A DNA stretch of 20,232 nucleotides from an uncultured Clostridia bacterium (GTDB lineage Bacteria; Bacillota; Clostridia; Christensenellales; Pumilibacteraceae): the NCBI GenBank assembly GCA_947385185.1, contig CANDJX010000010.1, positions 1 to 20,232 on the forward strand, read 5' to 3'. The translations under genes were made by a program, and so were the position numbers. The notes below the pieces were generated by a model. That model worked only from the letters and a program-made list of their open reading frames with translations, made no database searches and was not told where the DNA came from. This document shows positions 10,236-17,203 of the stretch, piece by piece (positions within the stretch are counted from its first letter, which is position 1; every line of letters begins with the position of its first letter).

Positions 10236-11315
10236 TTACTGCATCGGCAAAAATATGTCGATAATTTGTTTCAGATTGCCGATCATTTTGCCTATTATGT
10301 TGTGATTGGGACGGCGACCGTTCGTTTCGAGGAATTTGGTATAATTCGAAATGATGAACAGGTTGGAGTTGAAGCAGCGTTTGACTACGAAATCGAGCAC
10401 TCGCTGCTTGTTCCATTTGAGAATTTTGGCGTTCATGTGCGAAGCGTCGCACGCGACCTGATATTCCTTATATTTTTCTGCGAGCCCCGCCAAATCTTCG
10501 AGGAAACGGAAATTGAGGTTCCATTTCGTCGGTTCGAGACCCTCTATCGCGCCGAGCCAGCCGTAGTTCTCGAAGTGATCCACTTCGTTGTTGTTTTTGA
10601 GGTTGATACCGAATTTCTTGATTTTTTCGTCGTATTCGGCTTGAGTCGCTTCGTCCATATTATCGCGCTTTTCGCTGAAGCGGTCGAAAGTTTCGAACTC
10701 CTCGACGACGGAACGGTCGTATTTGCACAGCACGGCTATAACGCATTCGAGTTCGTGCAGGCTCCGCCATACTATGATCGCTTCCTTTTCCAGACCGCGG
10801 GCGATAAGAGTCATAATGCCTTTGAGTTTGAGAAACGCGTTTTCGAACAGCTTCATTACCGCCATGACTGTATGGTCTTTATTGCGTTTGGGGTCTTTGA
10901 TCCCGATGTTGAGCATATAATCGAGCAGAATGTTGAAGCGGCAGTATACGGGGTTGTATTCGTTGACTATGCGCACCGCCGACGTCTTTATGTTTTCGAG
11001 AATGAAAAGTTCTTCGGTGACGTTGAATACGAGCGCGTCGCGGTAAGACTGATCCGCGGTGAGTCTGATACGCTCGGCGTCCGTCATATGCGCCGAATAT
11101 GCGAAGTGATAGCCGCAGATATACTTGACGATGTCCGGAGCGGGCGCGCCGTAAAGGGCGGGGTTTATGCCGCTCGCGACGAGCTTCGCTCTGTATCTTT
11201 CGAGTATACGCACGAGCTGGTCGGCGATAAACGAGCGCGGAAAAGTAAAACCGCCGTATTCGACGCGCAGTTTGGGCAGAGAATAATCGAGAATTTCGTC
11301 GATGAAGTTTTCCAT
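10236..11315 (-). CDS. DUF5677-like protein of unknown function
   Basis: This predicted soluble, largely helical protein is 359 residues long from the start chosen here. A central segment of alternating small, aromatic and acidic residues (LIARGLEKEAIIVWRSLHEL, about 178-197) resembles the repeated-helix core of the DUF5677 family, a group without assigned function. I see no signal peptide, membrane segment or catalytic motif. I prefer the ATG at 11315 over the one at 11333 because the upstream ATG lies against the predicted -10 box (11324-11329) and would be at or before the transcription start. Neither ATG has a Shine-Dalgarno sequence, so the message may be leaderless. The gene is alone on its strand, bounded by a bidirectional terminator and a divergent promoter region. 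The reading frame is confident; the family assignment is moderate. Confidence 0.7.
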   Translation of the reverse strand: MENFIDEILDYSLPKLRVEYGGFTFPRSFIADQLVRILERYRAKLVASGINPALYGAPAPDIVKYICGYHFAYSAHMTDAERIRLTADQSYRDALVFNVTEELFILENIKTSAVRIVNEYNPVYCRFNILLDYMLNIGIKDPKRNKDHTVMAVMKLFENAFLKLKGIMTLIARGLEKEAIIVWRSLHELECVIAVLCKYDRSVVEEFETFDRFSEKRDNMDEATQAEYDEKIKKFGINLKNNNEVDHFENYGWLGAIEGLEPTKWNLNFRFLEDLAGLAEKYKEYQVACDASHMNAKILKWNKQRVLDFVVKRCFNSNLFIISNYTKFLETNGRRPNHNIIGKMIGNLKQIIDIFLPMQ

Positions 11316-11323
11316 TTGTTTAT

Positions 11324-11352
11324 ATATTATCATAAATCGCGGCGTAAGTCAA
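11324..11352 (-). promoter_or_regulatory. Promoter of the DUF5677-like gene
   Basis: On the minus strand TTGACT (11352-11347), a 17-base spacer and TAATAT (11329-11324), with TG one base before the hexamer (extended -10). Initiation about seven bases downstream would fall near 11317, only a base or two from the ATG at 11315, leaving no room for a ribosome binding site. Confidence 0.65.
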
Positions 11353-11391
11353 TCATAAGTCGGTCGCAGACGCGCAAAGGGCGCAATAGAC

Positions 11392-11421
11392 TTGACATAC
11401 CGCCCCATAAAGTAGTAAAAT
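11392..11421 (+). promoter_or_regulatory. Promoter of the esterase-SPase-ECF-truA operon
   Basis: TTGACA at 11392-11397 is a perfect -35. TAAAAT at 11416-11421 (18-base spacer, five of six consensus bases) is the best -10. The start would be near 11428, about seven bases before the ATG at 11435. It lies back to back with the minus-strand promoter at 11324-11352, 39 bases away. Confidence 0.65.
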
Positions 11422-11434
11422 TATAAACCGAAAC

Positions 11435-13069
11435 ATGGAAATACTTACTCCGCAAATGATATGGAAGGGTTACGACCCCGCGGCGCTCGCGTTAAACGTA
11501 AGCATACTGTCCGACAAAACCGCAGACGGTCTGCGGTATCTTACCGCGCGTTTCAACGGTTCGACGACTACGGACGGCGTGGCGCGCGTGTACGTGCGTT
11601 GCGTTCTTCGCGTCGGCGCGACTTTACCCGCGATCGTTTACGTGCCCGACGTGCATAAAGAGGTCGGACAGGTAGACGTGTCCGAAATCCTCGACGCGGG
11701 GTACAACGCAATCGTTCCCGACTATGCGGGCGAGCGCGACGACGATCCGAATTATACGATCTATCCGCGCTCCATGTCGTATGCGAATTTCGTCCCCGAC
11801 CGACTGACCGAAGTGCCCGAAGATATGCGGTTCAACTGCTGGATCACGTGGGCGGAAACCGTAATGCGCACTGTTACTTTTGCGTCGGGGCTCGACGAAG
11901 TGGACGAAACGCGTATCGCGGTCGTAGGCGAAGGCGTTTCTTCGTCCGCGGTCATGAAGGCGGCGGGCGTCGACCAGCGTTTGCGCTGCGCCGTGTCTAT
12001 GTTTTCGTCCGGGCAAAAACCGCTTGAATCGGAAGGACAGGACTATTTGCGATATAAAGTATCGTTTGCCGAAGAAGCGTATGCGCCTATGGTGAAAGTT
12101 CCGCTTCTGACCGTGCTGTCGTCCAACGAACAGGACGGATCGACGGATTCCATGAGCACGGCGTTTGAACTCATGCCGTCCTCGTCAGGGTCGCGGCTTA
12201 CGATAAGCGAGCGCGTCAGTCATACGATCGGGCTCAAACAGCGCGGCAATATTTCGCTGTGGCTGTCGTCGTACTTAAAAGGCGACGGCAACGTACCCGC
12301 CGCGCCCGAACTTTCCATGCGCTGCGAAGATCACCGTCTTAAGTTTACCGTAAAAGCTCCGATCGGGTACGACGATATAGATCTGTTCGTTTCGCAGGGC
12401 GGGAGCGGAGGCGCGCTCCGCAACTGGCGACGGGCAAAAGTCGAAAAAACCGGCGACGGCGAATATACCGCCGCCGTGGACGTATATTATTCCAGGCAGC
12501 CGCTGAGCGCCTTCGTGAACGCGACGACGTCGGACGGCAATGGCTTTTCGTTCAGTTCGCCCATAATCACCAAAGTGCCGGCTATGCTCGGCGTGGCGGA
12601 AACGCCGATCCATACGAACAGGCTTGTATACGACAACGATATGGGCGTGGACGACTGGGTCGTGTTTTCGCCGCTCGTTCGCCGCGGTACGCTGTGCATG
12701 ATGAAGGGTCCGTTCGGAATACACGGCGTTTCGAGTAAACTCGGTACGCTGTCCACTTTCAAGATAGGCGACGCGGTATATCACGGCGCGGGGTCGCAGC
12801 TTCTTCAGATCATGATATATTCCGGGACCGATCAGGACGTGACTTTTACGCTTACCGCGTGCGGCGGCGATAAAACGGACGATAAAACGAAATATACGGA
12901 ATACCGTTATAAAATCAGGCTTTGTTCGTCGGACAATTGGAAAAAACTTACGTTGCAGGTCACTGATTTCAAATCTTCCTTCGGAATTTTGACCGATTGG
13001 GAACGCGTGGTCAATCTGCGCATAGACAGCGACGCGCCGATCGGCGTGGCGTCCGTATTGTGGGTATAA
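11435..13069 (+). CDS. Acetylxylan-esterase-like alpha/beta-hydrolase with degenerate nucleophile site
   Basis: This is a 544-residue protein. Residues 1-60 (MIWKGYDPAALALNVSIL then a strand-rich lead) and LPAIVYVPDVH resemble the opening of bacterial acetylxylan esterase or dienelactone-hydrolase-like proteins. The alpha/beta-hydrolase part runs to about 285 and is followed by about 260 residues of predicted beta-sandwich. In active relatives the nucleophile elbow is GxSxG; here the aligned motif is G165-E166-G167-V168-S169, so glycine replaces the serine. H263 (in VSHTIGL) sits where the catalytic histidine is expected, and acidic residues occur around 232-234. There is no signal peptide, so the protein is probably cytoplasmic. 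It may be a binding or structural pseudoenzyme, or S169-S171 may serve instead. The ATG at 11435 lacks a Shine-Dalgarno site and follows its promoter very closely. The stop overlaps the AAGGAG of the signal peptidase gene. The fold is likely; the activity is unknown. Confidence 0.75.
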   Translation: MEILTPQMIWKGYDPAALALNVSILSDKTADGLRYLTARFNGSTTTDGVARVYVRCVLRVGATLPAIVYVPDVHKEVGQVDVSEILDAGYNAIVPDYAGERDDDPNYTIYPRSMSYANFVPDRLTEVPEDMRFNCWITWAETVMRTVTFASGLDEVDETRIAVVGEGVSSSAVMKAAGVDQRLRCAVSMFSSGQKPLESEGQDYLRYKVSFAEEAYAPMVKVPLLTVLSSNEQDGSTDSMSTAFELMPSSSGSRLTISERVSHTIGLKQRGNISLWLSSYLKGDGNVPAAPELSMRCEDHRLKFTVKAPIGYDDIDLFVSQGGSGGALRNWRRAKVEKTGDGEYTAAVDVYYSRQPLSAFVNATTSDGNGFSFSSPIITKVPAMLGVAETPIHTNRLVYDNDMGVDDWVVFSPLVRRGTLCMMKGPFGIHGVSSKLGTLSTFKIGDAVYHGAGSQLLQIMIYSGTDQDVTFTLTACGGDKTDDKTKYTEYRYKIRLCSSDNWKKLTLQVTDFKSSFGILTDWERVVNLRIDSDAPIGVASVLWV

Positions 13070-13079
13070 GGAGCGGCTT

Positions 13080-13742
13080 ATGGAATTCGGCGACAGATTG
13101 CTCGGGCGTAACGATACCGTATCGCCCTGGTACGGAATGATAGTGAACGTACTCCTTGCGCTGGTCTTGTTTATCCTGATCGGCATTGTCTGCATAACGT
13201 CTGCGTTCGCGCTCTGCCGCGTCAACGGCACGAGCATGAGCGATACGCTGTCCGACGGTCAGTACGTGCTCGTAGAACGCAGTCACGCGACTATCGAACG
13301 CGGGGATATAATAATTTTTGCAAAAACGACGGACGGCGCAACGACGCAGTATATAAAGCGCGCCGTCGCGCTCGGCGGAGATACCGTGCGTTTCGTACCC
13401 GAAATCGAGGACGGAAAGAGAATTATCAATCTTTACGTAAACGGCGAGAAACAGGCGGACGAAAATATCCGCGAAAAAATGGAACCGGTTTATTGGGCGC
13501 GCGTCGGCGTTCGCATTCCGCTCGAAGTCGATTATACCGTTCCGGACGGGTGCATATTCGCGCTCGGCGACAACCGCAACAATTCCAAAGATTCGCGGTA
13601 CGGGGATATAGGCGACGTTACGGCGGACGAACTCGTCGGGCGCGTGGACGTACTGCTCGAAAAGGATTCGTTTTTCGAATGGATATGCAAACTTATTTTC
13701 GGCGCGTATCTGCGCGAAAGCAACGCTCCCGGCGGCAATTGA
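13080..13742 (+). CDS. lepB: Signal peptidase I
   Basis: This is a membrane-bound serine-lysine protease that removes signal peptides from secreted proteins. The 220-residue product has one N-terminal membrane segment (about residues 22-45) and then the S26 catalytic domain outside the membrane. S52, in NGTSMSDTL, is the nucleophile of box B. K93, in QYIKRAVALGGD, is the general base. ALGDNRNNSKDSR is the conserved box E with its aspartate and SKDSR signature. The single N-terminal anchor and short length are typical of Gram-positive SipS-type enzymes. AAGGAG at 13068-13073 overlaps the upstream stop codon, so translation is probably coupled to the preceding gene. ecfA1 starts seven bases after the stop. 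The frame is complete, with no missing key residue. Confidence 0.94.
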   Translation: MEFGDRLLGRNDTVSPWYGMIVNVLLALVLFILIGIVCITSAFALCRVNGTSMSDTLSDGQYVLVERSHATIERGDIIIFAKTTDGATTQYIKRAVALGGDTVRFVPEIEDGKRIINLYVNGEKQADENIREKMEPVYWARVGVRIPLEVDYTVPDGCIFALGDNRNNSKDSRYGDIGDVTADELVGRVDVLLEKDSFFEWICKLIFGAYLRESNAPGGN

Positions 13743-13748
13743 AAAACA

Positions 13749-14585
13749 ATGAGCATAATTTCGGTTAAAAATCTGACATACGCATATAACGAGGGACTCG
13801 AGGACGAGGTTGTGGCGATCGACAACGTTTCTTTCGACGTTAACGAAGGCGAATTTATCGCCCTCGTCGGGTCGAACGGCAGCGGTAAATCCACGCTTGC
13901 GCGGCTTCTGAACGGGCTTTATAAGCCTACGAAAGGGCTTGTTACGGTGCGCGGTTTCGATACCGCCGATCGCGCGTTTACTTTCGACGTGCGCTCGACG
14001 GTCGGCGTCGTGTTCCAGAACCCGGACAATCAGATGGTGGCGACGATTATCGAGGACGACATCGCTTTCGGACCCGAAAATCTCGGGATAGAACCCGCCG
14101 AGATCGATCGGCGCGTGGACTGGGCGCTCGAATGCGTGGGAATGAAAGAACATCGTAAGGGCACGCCTTTTCGTCTGTCCGGCGGACAGAAACAGCGTAT
14201 AGCCATCGCCGGAGTGCTTGCGATCAAGCCGAAAGTGCTCGTGCTCGACGAGGCTACGGCTATGCTCGACCCGCGCGGAAAGAAAGAAGTAATGGATACC
14301 GTAGAGCGCATACGCTCGAGCGAGGACATGACGGTAATAATGATAACGCATTTTCCCGAGGAAGCGGCGCGCGCGGACAGAGTGATTGCGCTCGACCGCG
14401 GTCGCATAGTCATCGACGAGCCGTCGCGCAGCGCTCTTTCGGACGTGGAAAGGTTGAGGTCGTTCGGACTCGACGCTCCGCTTCCCGCACGCGTTGCGCA
14501 TACGCTCAGACGGAACGGTATCGCAATCGACAAAGACGTAATTTCCGCCGAAGAACTTAAGGAGGCGTTATGTCGGTTGAAATAA
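13749..14585 (+). CDS. ecfA1: Energy-coupling factor transporter ATPase EcfA1
   Basis: This is one of the two ATPases that drive vitamin and metal uptake by group II ECF transporters. The 278-residue protein has Walker A GSNGSGKS (41-48), a Q-loop in VVFQNPDNQMVATI, the ABC signature LSGGQ (143-147), Walker B with D167 and E168, and the H-loop histidine in MITHFPEEA. The NPDNQ segment is typical of EcfA1. The gene begins seven bases after the signal peptidase stop with only a weak GGCGG-type site. Its end overlaps ecfA2 by 16 bases, so the two are co-translated as expected for a heterodimer. Paralogue naming follows gene order and motif details; swapping A1 and A2 is the only real uncertainty. 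Confidence 0.94.
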   Translation: MSIISVKNLTYAYNEGLEDEVVAIDNVSFDVNEGEFIALVGSNGSGKSTLARLLNGLYKPTKGLVTVRGFDTADRAFTFDVRSTVGVVFQNPDNQMVATIIEDDIAFGPENLGIEPAEIDRRVDWALECVGMKEHRKGTPFRLSGGQKQRIAIAGVLAIKPKVLVLDEATAMLDPRGKKEVMDTVERIRSSEDMTVIMITHFPEEAARADRVIALDRGRIVIDEPSRSALSDVERLRSFGLDAPLPARVAHTLRRNGIAIDKDVISAEELKEALCRLK

Positions 14586-15457
14586 AAAATCTGAGTTATA
14601 TTTACAATCCGAAATCGCCGTTTGAAAAACGCGCGCTCGACGGCGTTACGCTTGACGTGGAGGACGGGGATTTTTTCGGGATTATAGGGCATACCGGGAG
14701 CGGCAAGTCTACGCTTATAAACCATCTCAACGCATTGACGAGAGTACAGACCAAGCCGAGAATAAACGAAAACGCAGTGCTCAACGTGTGCGGAATAGAT
14801 CTTACGGCAAAAAAACCCGACCTTAAAAAACTCCGAGAAAAGGTTGGAATGGTGTTTCAATACCCCGAATATCAGCTTTTTGCGGATACCGTCGCCGAGG
14901 ACGTGGCTTACGGCGCGAAAAATCTCGGCGTGGACAAAGACGAAATCAACGTCCGCGTGCATGAAGCGATCGAGCGCGTAGGGCTCGATTACGACGACGT
15001 TGCGATGCGTTCGCCGTTCGACCTTTCGGGCGGACAAAAGCGCAGAGTGGCGATAGCGGGCGTAATAGTCATGCGTCCCGAGCTTCTCATCCTCGACGAA
15101 CCTACGGCGGGGCTCGATCCGAAGGGTAAGAAAGATATACTCGAACTTATCCGCGCCGTGAAACGTACGTGTCCGACCGTCGTCATGGTTTCGCACAATA
15201 TGGACGAAGTCGCCGAATACTGCAATAAAGTCGCCGTATTCGAAGAAGGTAAGGTAATGGGCGTGTTTACGCCTGACAAACTGTTCGCCGAGCGCGAGCT
15301 TATAAAATCGCTCGGGCTCGAGCTTCCCACGGTGACCGAACTCGCCGCATACCTTGCGGAATCTGGCGTAAACGTCGATCCTTCGACACTGACCGAAGCC
15401 GGGCTCGAATCGCAACTGATCGCATACGCAAAAAACATAAAAAACAACGCAGAATGA
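14570..15457 (+). CDS. ecfA2: Energy-coupling factor transporter ATPase EcfA2
   Basis: This is the second ECF ATPase, 295 residues. Motifs are Walker A GHTGSGKS (40-47), a Q-loop in VGMVFQYPEYQLFADT, signature LSGGQ (152-156), Walker B LLILDE (172-177) and the switch histidine in VSHNMDEV. The YPEYQLF segment is the characteristic EcfA2 version of the NPDNQ segment in EcfA1. AAGGAGG at 14559-14565, inside the end of ecfA1, sets the start at 14570. The TGA overlaps the ATG of ecfT (ATGA), a classic coupled junction. The protein should sit on the cytoplasmic face, paired with EcfA1 and touching the EcfT coupling helices. Confidence 0.95.
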   Translation: MSVEIKNLSYIYNPKSPFEKRALDGVTLDVEDGDFFGIIGHTGSGKSTLINHLNALTRVQTKPRINENAVLNVCGIDLTAKKPDLKKLREKVGMVFQYPEYQLFADTVAEDVAYGAKNLGVDKDEINVRVHEAIERVGLDYDDVAMRSPFDLSGGQKRRVAIAGVIVMRPELLILDEPTAGLDPKGKKDILELIRAVKRTCPTVVMVSHNMDEVAEYCNKVAVFEEGKVMGVFTPDKLFAERELIKSLGLELPTVTELAAYLAESGVNVDPSTLTEAGLESQLIAYAKNIKNNAE

Positions 15458-16317
15458 AAGATATAAGTTTCGGACAAGTTTATCCGGTGGAATCGCCGAT
15501 ACACCGCCTTGACGCGCGCGCAAAACTGATCATTACCATAACGTATATAGTAACGATCTTTTTCGTCGATACGTTCGTGGTCTACGGCGTTGTGGCGGTC
15601 GCGCTCCTGGGCGTGATACTTTTGTCGCGTGTGCCGCTCCGTAAAGTTCTGTCGAGCGTTAAGGTTATTTTTTTCCTGGTCGTATTCACGTTTGTTTTCA
15701 CGCTGCTTTTCAACAGAGGCATGGGGCCGGAAGCCGAGGAAGCCGCATACGGATATTATATCGAATTCGGTCCGTTCGTTATATGCGGAAGCGGGCTTAT
15801 AAACGCGGGCAGACTTGCGTGCAGACTGTTTTTGCTCGTTCTCGGTCCGTCGCTTCTGACGTTCACGACTACGCCTATGGATCTGACCGCCGCCATCGAG
15901 CATCTTTTGTCGCCGCTCAAACTCCTCAGGCTGCCCATTCACGAACTTGCTATGATGATGTCGCTGACGCTTCGGCTCATACCGACGATCATGGAAGAAA
16001 CGGAAAAAATCATGAACGCGCAGAAAGCGCGCGGGGCGTGCTTCGATCACGGCAATATTTTCAAGCGCGCGGCGGCGCTCCTTCCCGTGCTTATTCCGAT
16101 GTTCATATGTTCGCTCAAGCGCGCTTACGAGCTTGCGGACGCCATCGACTCGCGTTGCTACCACGGCGCGAAAGGCAGAACGAAAATGAAAGTAATGAAA
16201 TACCGCGTTCCGGATATTCTGGCTTATCTGTTTTCCGCGGCGCTGCTTTTCGCCGTTCTGGTCTTTGCGTACAACTGGTGGGGCTGGAGCTGGGTTGCGG
16301 AGTTTGCGGTAATATAG
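15454..16317 (+). CDS. ecfT: Energy-coupling factor transporter transmembrane protein EcfT
   Basis: EcfT is the membrane scaffold that connects the ATPases to interchangeable substrate-binding S components. The 287-residue protein opens with the family pattern (SPIHRLDARAKL, about 13-24) and has hydrophobic segments near 27-65, 69-87, 106-133 and a last one near 250-275. Two cytoplasmic coupling motifs are visible: A192-R193-G194 in QKARGACF, and D232-S233-R234 in IDSRCYHGAKGRT, the usual second site. The start overlaps ecfA2 by four bases. No S component is encoded nearby, so this is a shared group II module serving S proteins elsewhere. The 44 bases between this gene and truA show no terminator. 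Confidence 0.94.
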   Translation: MKDISFGQVYPVESPIHRLDARAKLIITITYIVTIFFVDTFVVYGVVAVALLGVILLSRVPLRKVLSSVKVIFFLVVFTFVFTLLFNRGMGPEAEEAAYGYYIEFGPFVICGSGLINAGRLACRLFLLVLGPSLLTFTTTPMDLTAAIEHLLSPLKLLRLPIHELAMMMSLTLRLIPTIMEETEKIMNAQKARGACFDHGNIFKRAAALLPVLIPMFICSLKRAYELADAIDSRCYHGAKGRTKMKVMKYRVPDILAYLFSAALLFAVLVFAYNWWGWSWVAEFAVI

Positions 16318-16361
16318 TAATTTTGCGGAATTTAATGATCGTTTAATACGGGTAGGGTAAA

Positions 16362-17099
16362 ATGCGTTATAAGCTGACGTTACAATATGACGGCGGGAGG
16401 TATCACGGCTGGCAGAAACAACCGCACGAACGTATGACCGTGCAGGCGGCGGTGGAGGACGCCGTGTCGCGCGTTACGGGCGCGCCGACCGTAGTCACCG
16501 CTTCGGGACGCACCGACGAAGGCGTGCACGCGCTCGGTCAGGTCGCGCATTTCGATTCGGATAAACCGCTTCCGACCGTTCGCTACGTCGCCGCGATCAA
16601 TCATTGGCTGCCCTGCGACATACGCGTTACGGCTTGCGAGGTCGCGCCCGACTCGTTCGACGCGAGAAAGAGCGCGAAACGCAAAACTTACGCGTACCGT
16701 ATGTACGTCGGCGAAACGGAAAATCCGCTCCGTCGCACGCGCGAAACTTTTATCGGAAATGCGGACGTAAAAAAAATGGACGAAGCCGCGCGGCTGTTCG
16801 TCGGCGCGCACGATTTCAGGGCGTTTATGTCGAGCGGATCCTCGGCTAAAACCACCGTCCGCGAGATTTATGCGGCTGGCGTGACCGAGGAGAACGGTTC
16901 GGTCGTGTTCCGCGTCACGGGCAACGGGTTTTTATACAATACCGTGCGCATAATGGCGGGCGCGCTCATAAGAATAGGCAGGGGCGGAAAATCGGAGATC
17001 GAAAATGCGCTCGGAAGCGGCGACAGACGGCTCGTTCCGGATATTGCGCCGCCCGAAGGGCTGTATCTCGAGAGCGTCGAGTACCCCGAAACCGTATAA
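16362..17099 (+). CDS. truA: tRNA pseudouridine(38-40) synthase TruA
   Basis: TruA converts uridines 38-40 of the tRNA anticodon stem-loop to pseudouridine. The 245-residue protein has the opening YDGGRYHGWQKQP, the catalytic motif SGRTDEGVHALGQ with nucleophile D52, RKTYAYR-type and FRAFMSSGS segments in the middle, and GNGFLYNTVRIMAG near 190-203, all characteristic of TruA. The length matches the family (about 245-270). A GGGTAGGG stretch precedes the ATG at 16362. The order ecfA1-ecfA2-ecfT-truA is well known in Bacillota, where rplM-rpsI often follow; here they do not. No convincing hairpin terminator follows, so some transcripts may run toward ftsH. Confidence 0.96.
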   Translation: MRYKLTLQYDGGRYHGWQKQPHERMTVQAAVEDAVSRVTGAPTVVTASGRTDEGVHALGQVAHFDSDKPLPTVRYVAAINHWLPCDIRVTACEVAPDSFDARKSAKRKTYAYRMYVGETENPLRRTRETFIGNADVKKMDEAARLFVGAHDFRAFMSSGSSAKTTVREIYAAGVTEENGSVVFRVTGNGFLYNTVRIMAGALIRIGRGGKSEIENALGSGDRRLVPDIAPPEGLYLESVEYPETV

Positions 17100-17117
17100 T
17101 TTCCTTAAAATGGCAGT

Positions 17118-17139
17118 ATGCGGCAAAAATGCGGTAAAA
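17118..17139 (+). repeat. Tandem 11-mer upstream of the ftsH promoter, CtsR-operator-like
   Basis: ATGCGGCAAAA (17118-17128) is followed directly by ATGCGGTAAAA (17129-17139), one mismatch in eleven and one helical turn apart, ending five bases before the -35 of ftsH. The heptads GGCAAAA and GGTAAAA, separated by four bases, resemble the CtsR operator (two GGTCAAA heptads separated by three bases). ftsH belongs to the CtsR regulon in some lactobacilli. The repeat is seen directly; the regulator is a guess. Confidence 0.45.
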
Positions 17140-17143
17140 ACAC

Positions 17144-17173
17144 TTGTAATTTTTTCAGATCCTGTGTTATAAT
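17144..17173 (+). promoter_or_regulatory. Extended -10 promoter of ftsH
   Basis: TTGTAA (17144-17149), an 18-base spacer and a perfect TATAAT (17168-17173) preceded by TG at 17165-17166. The predicted start, near 17180, leaves about 24 bases of leader that include GGAGA at 17193-17197. Confidence 0.82.
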
Positions 17174-17203
17174 ACTATAGCATAGCAAATTCGGAGAACT
17201 ATA

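Noticed and set aside
10266..11426. Plus-strand 386-codon ORF opposite the DUF5677-like gene
   Set aside because: The minus-strand frame has a promoter, a terminator and a plausible helical protein. The plus frame would start within the terminator region of mtnN and lacks a ribosome binding site.
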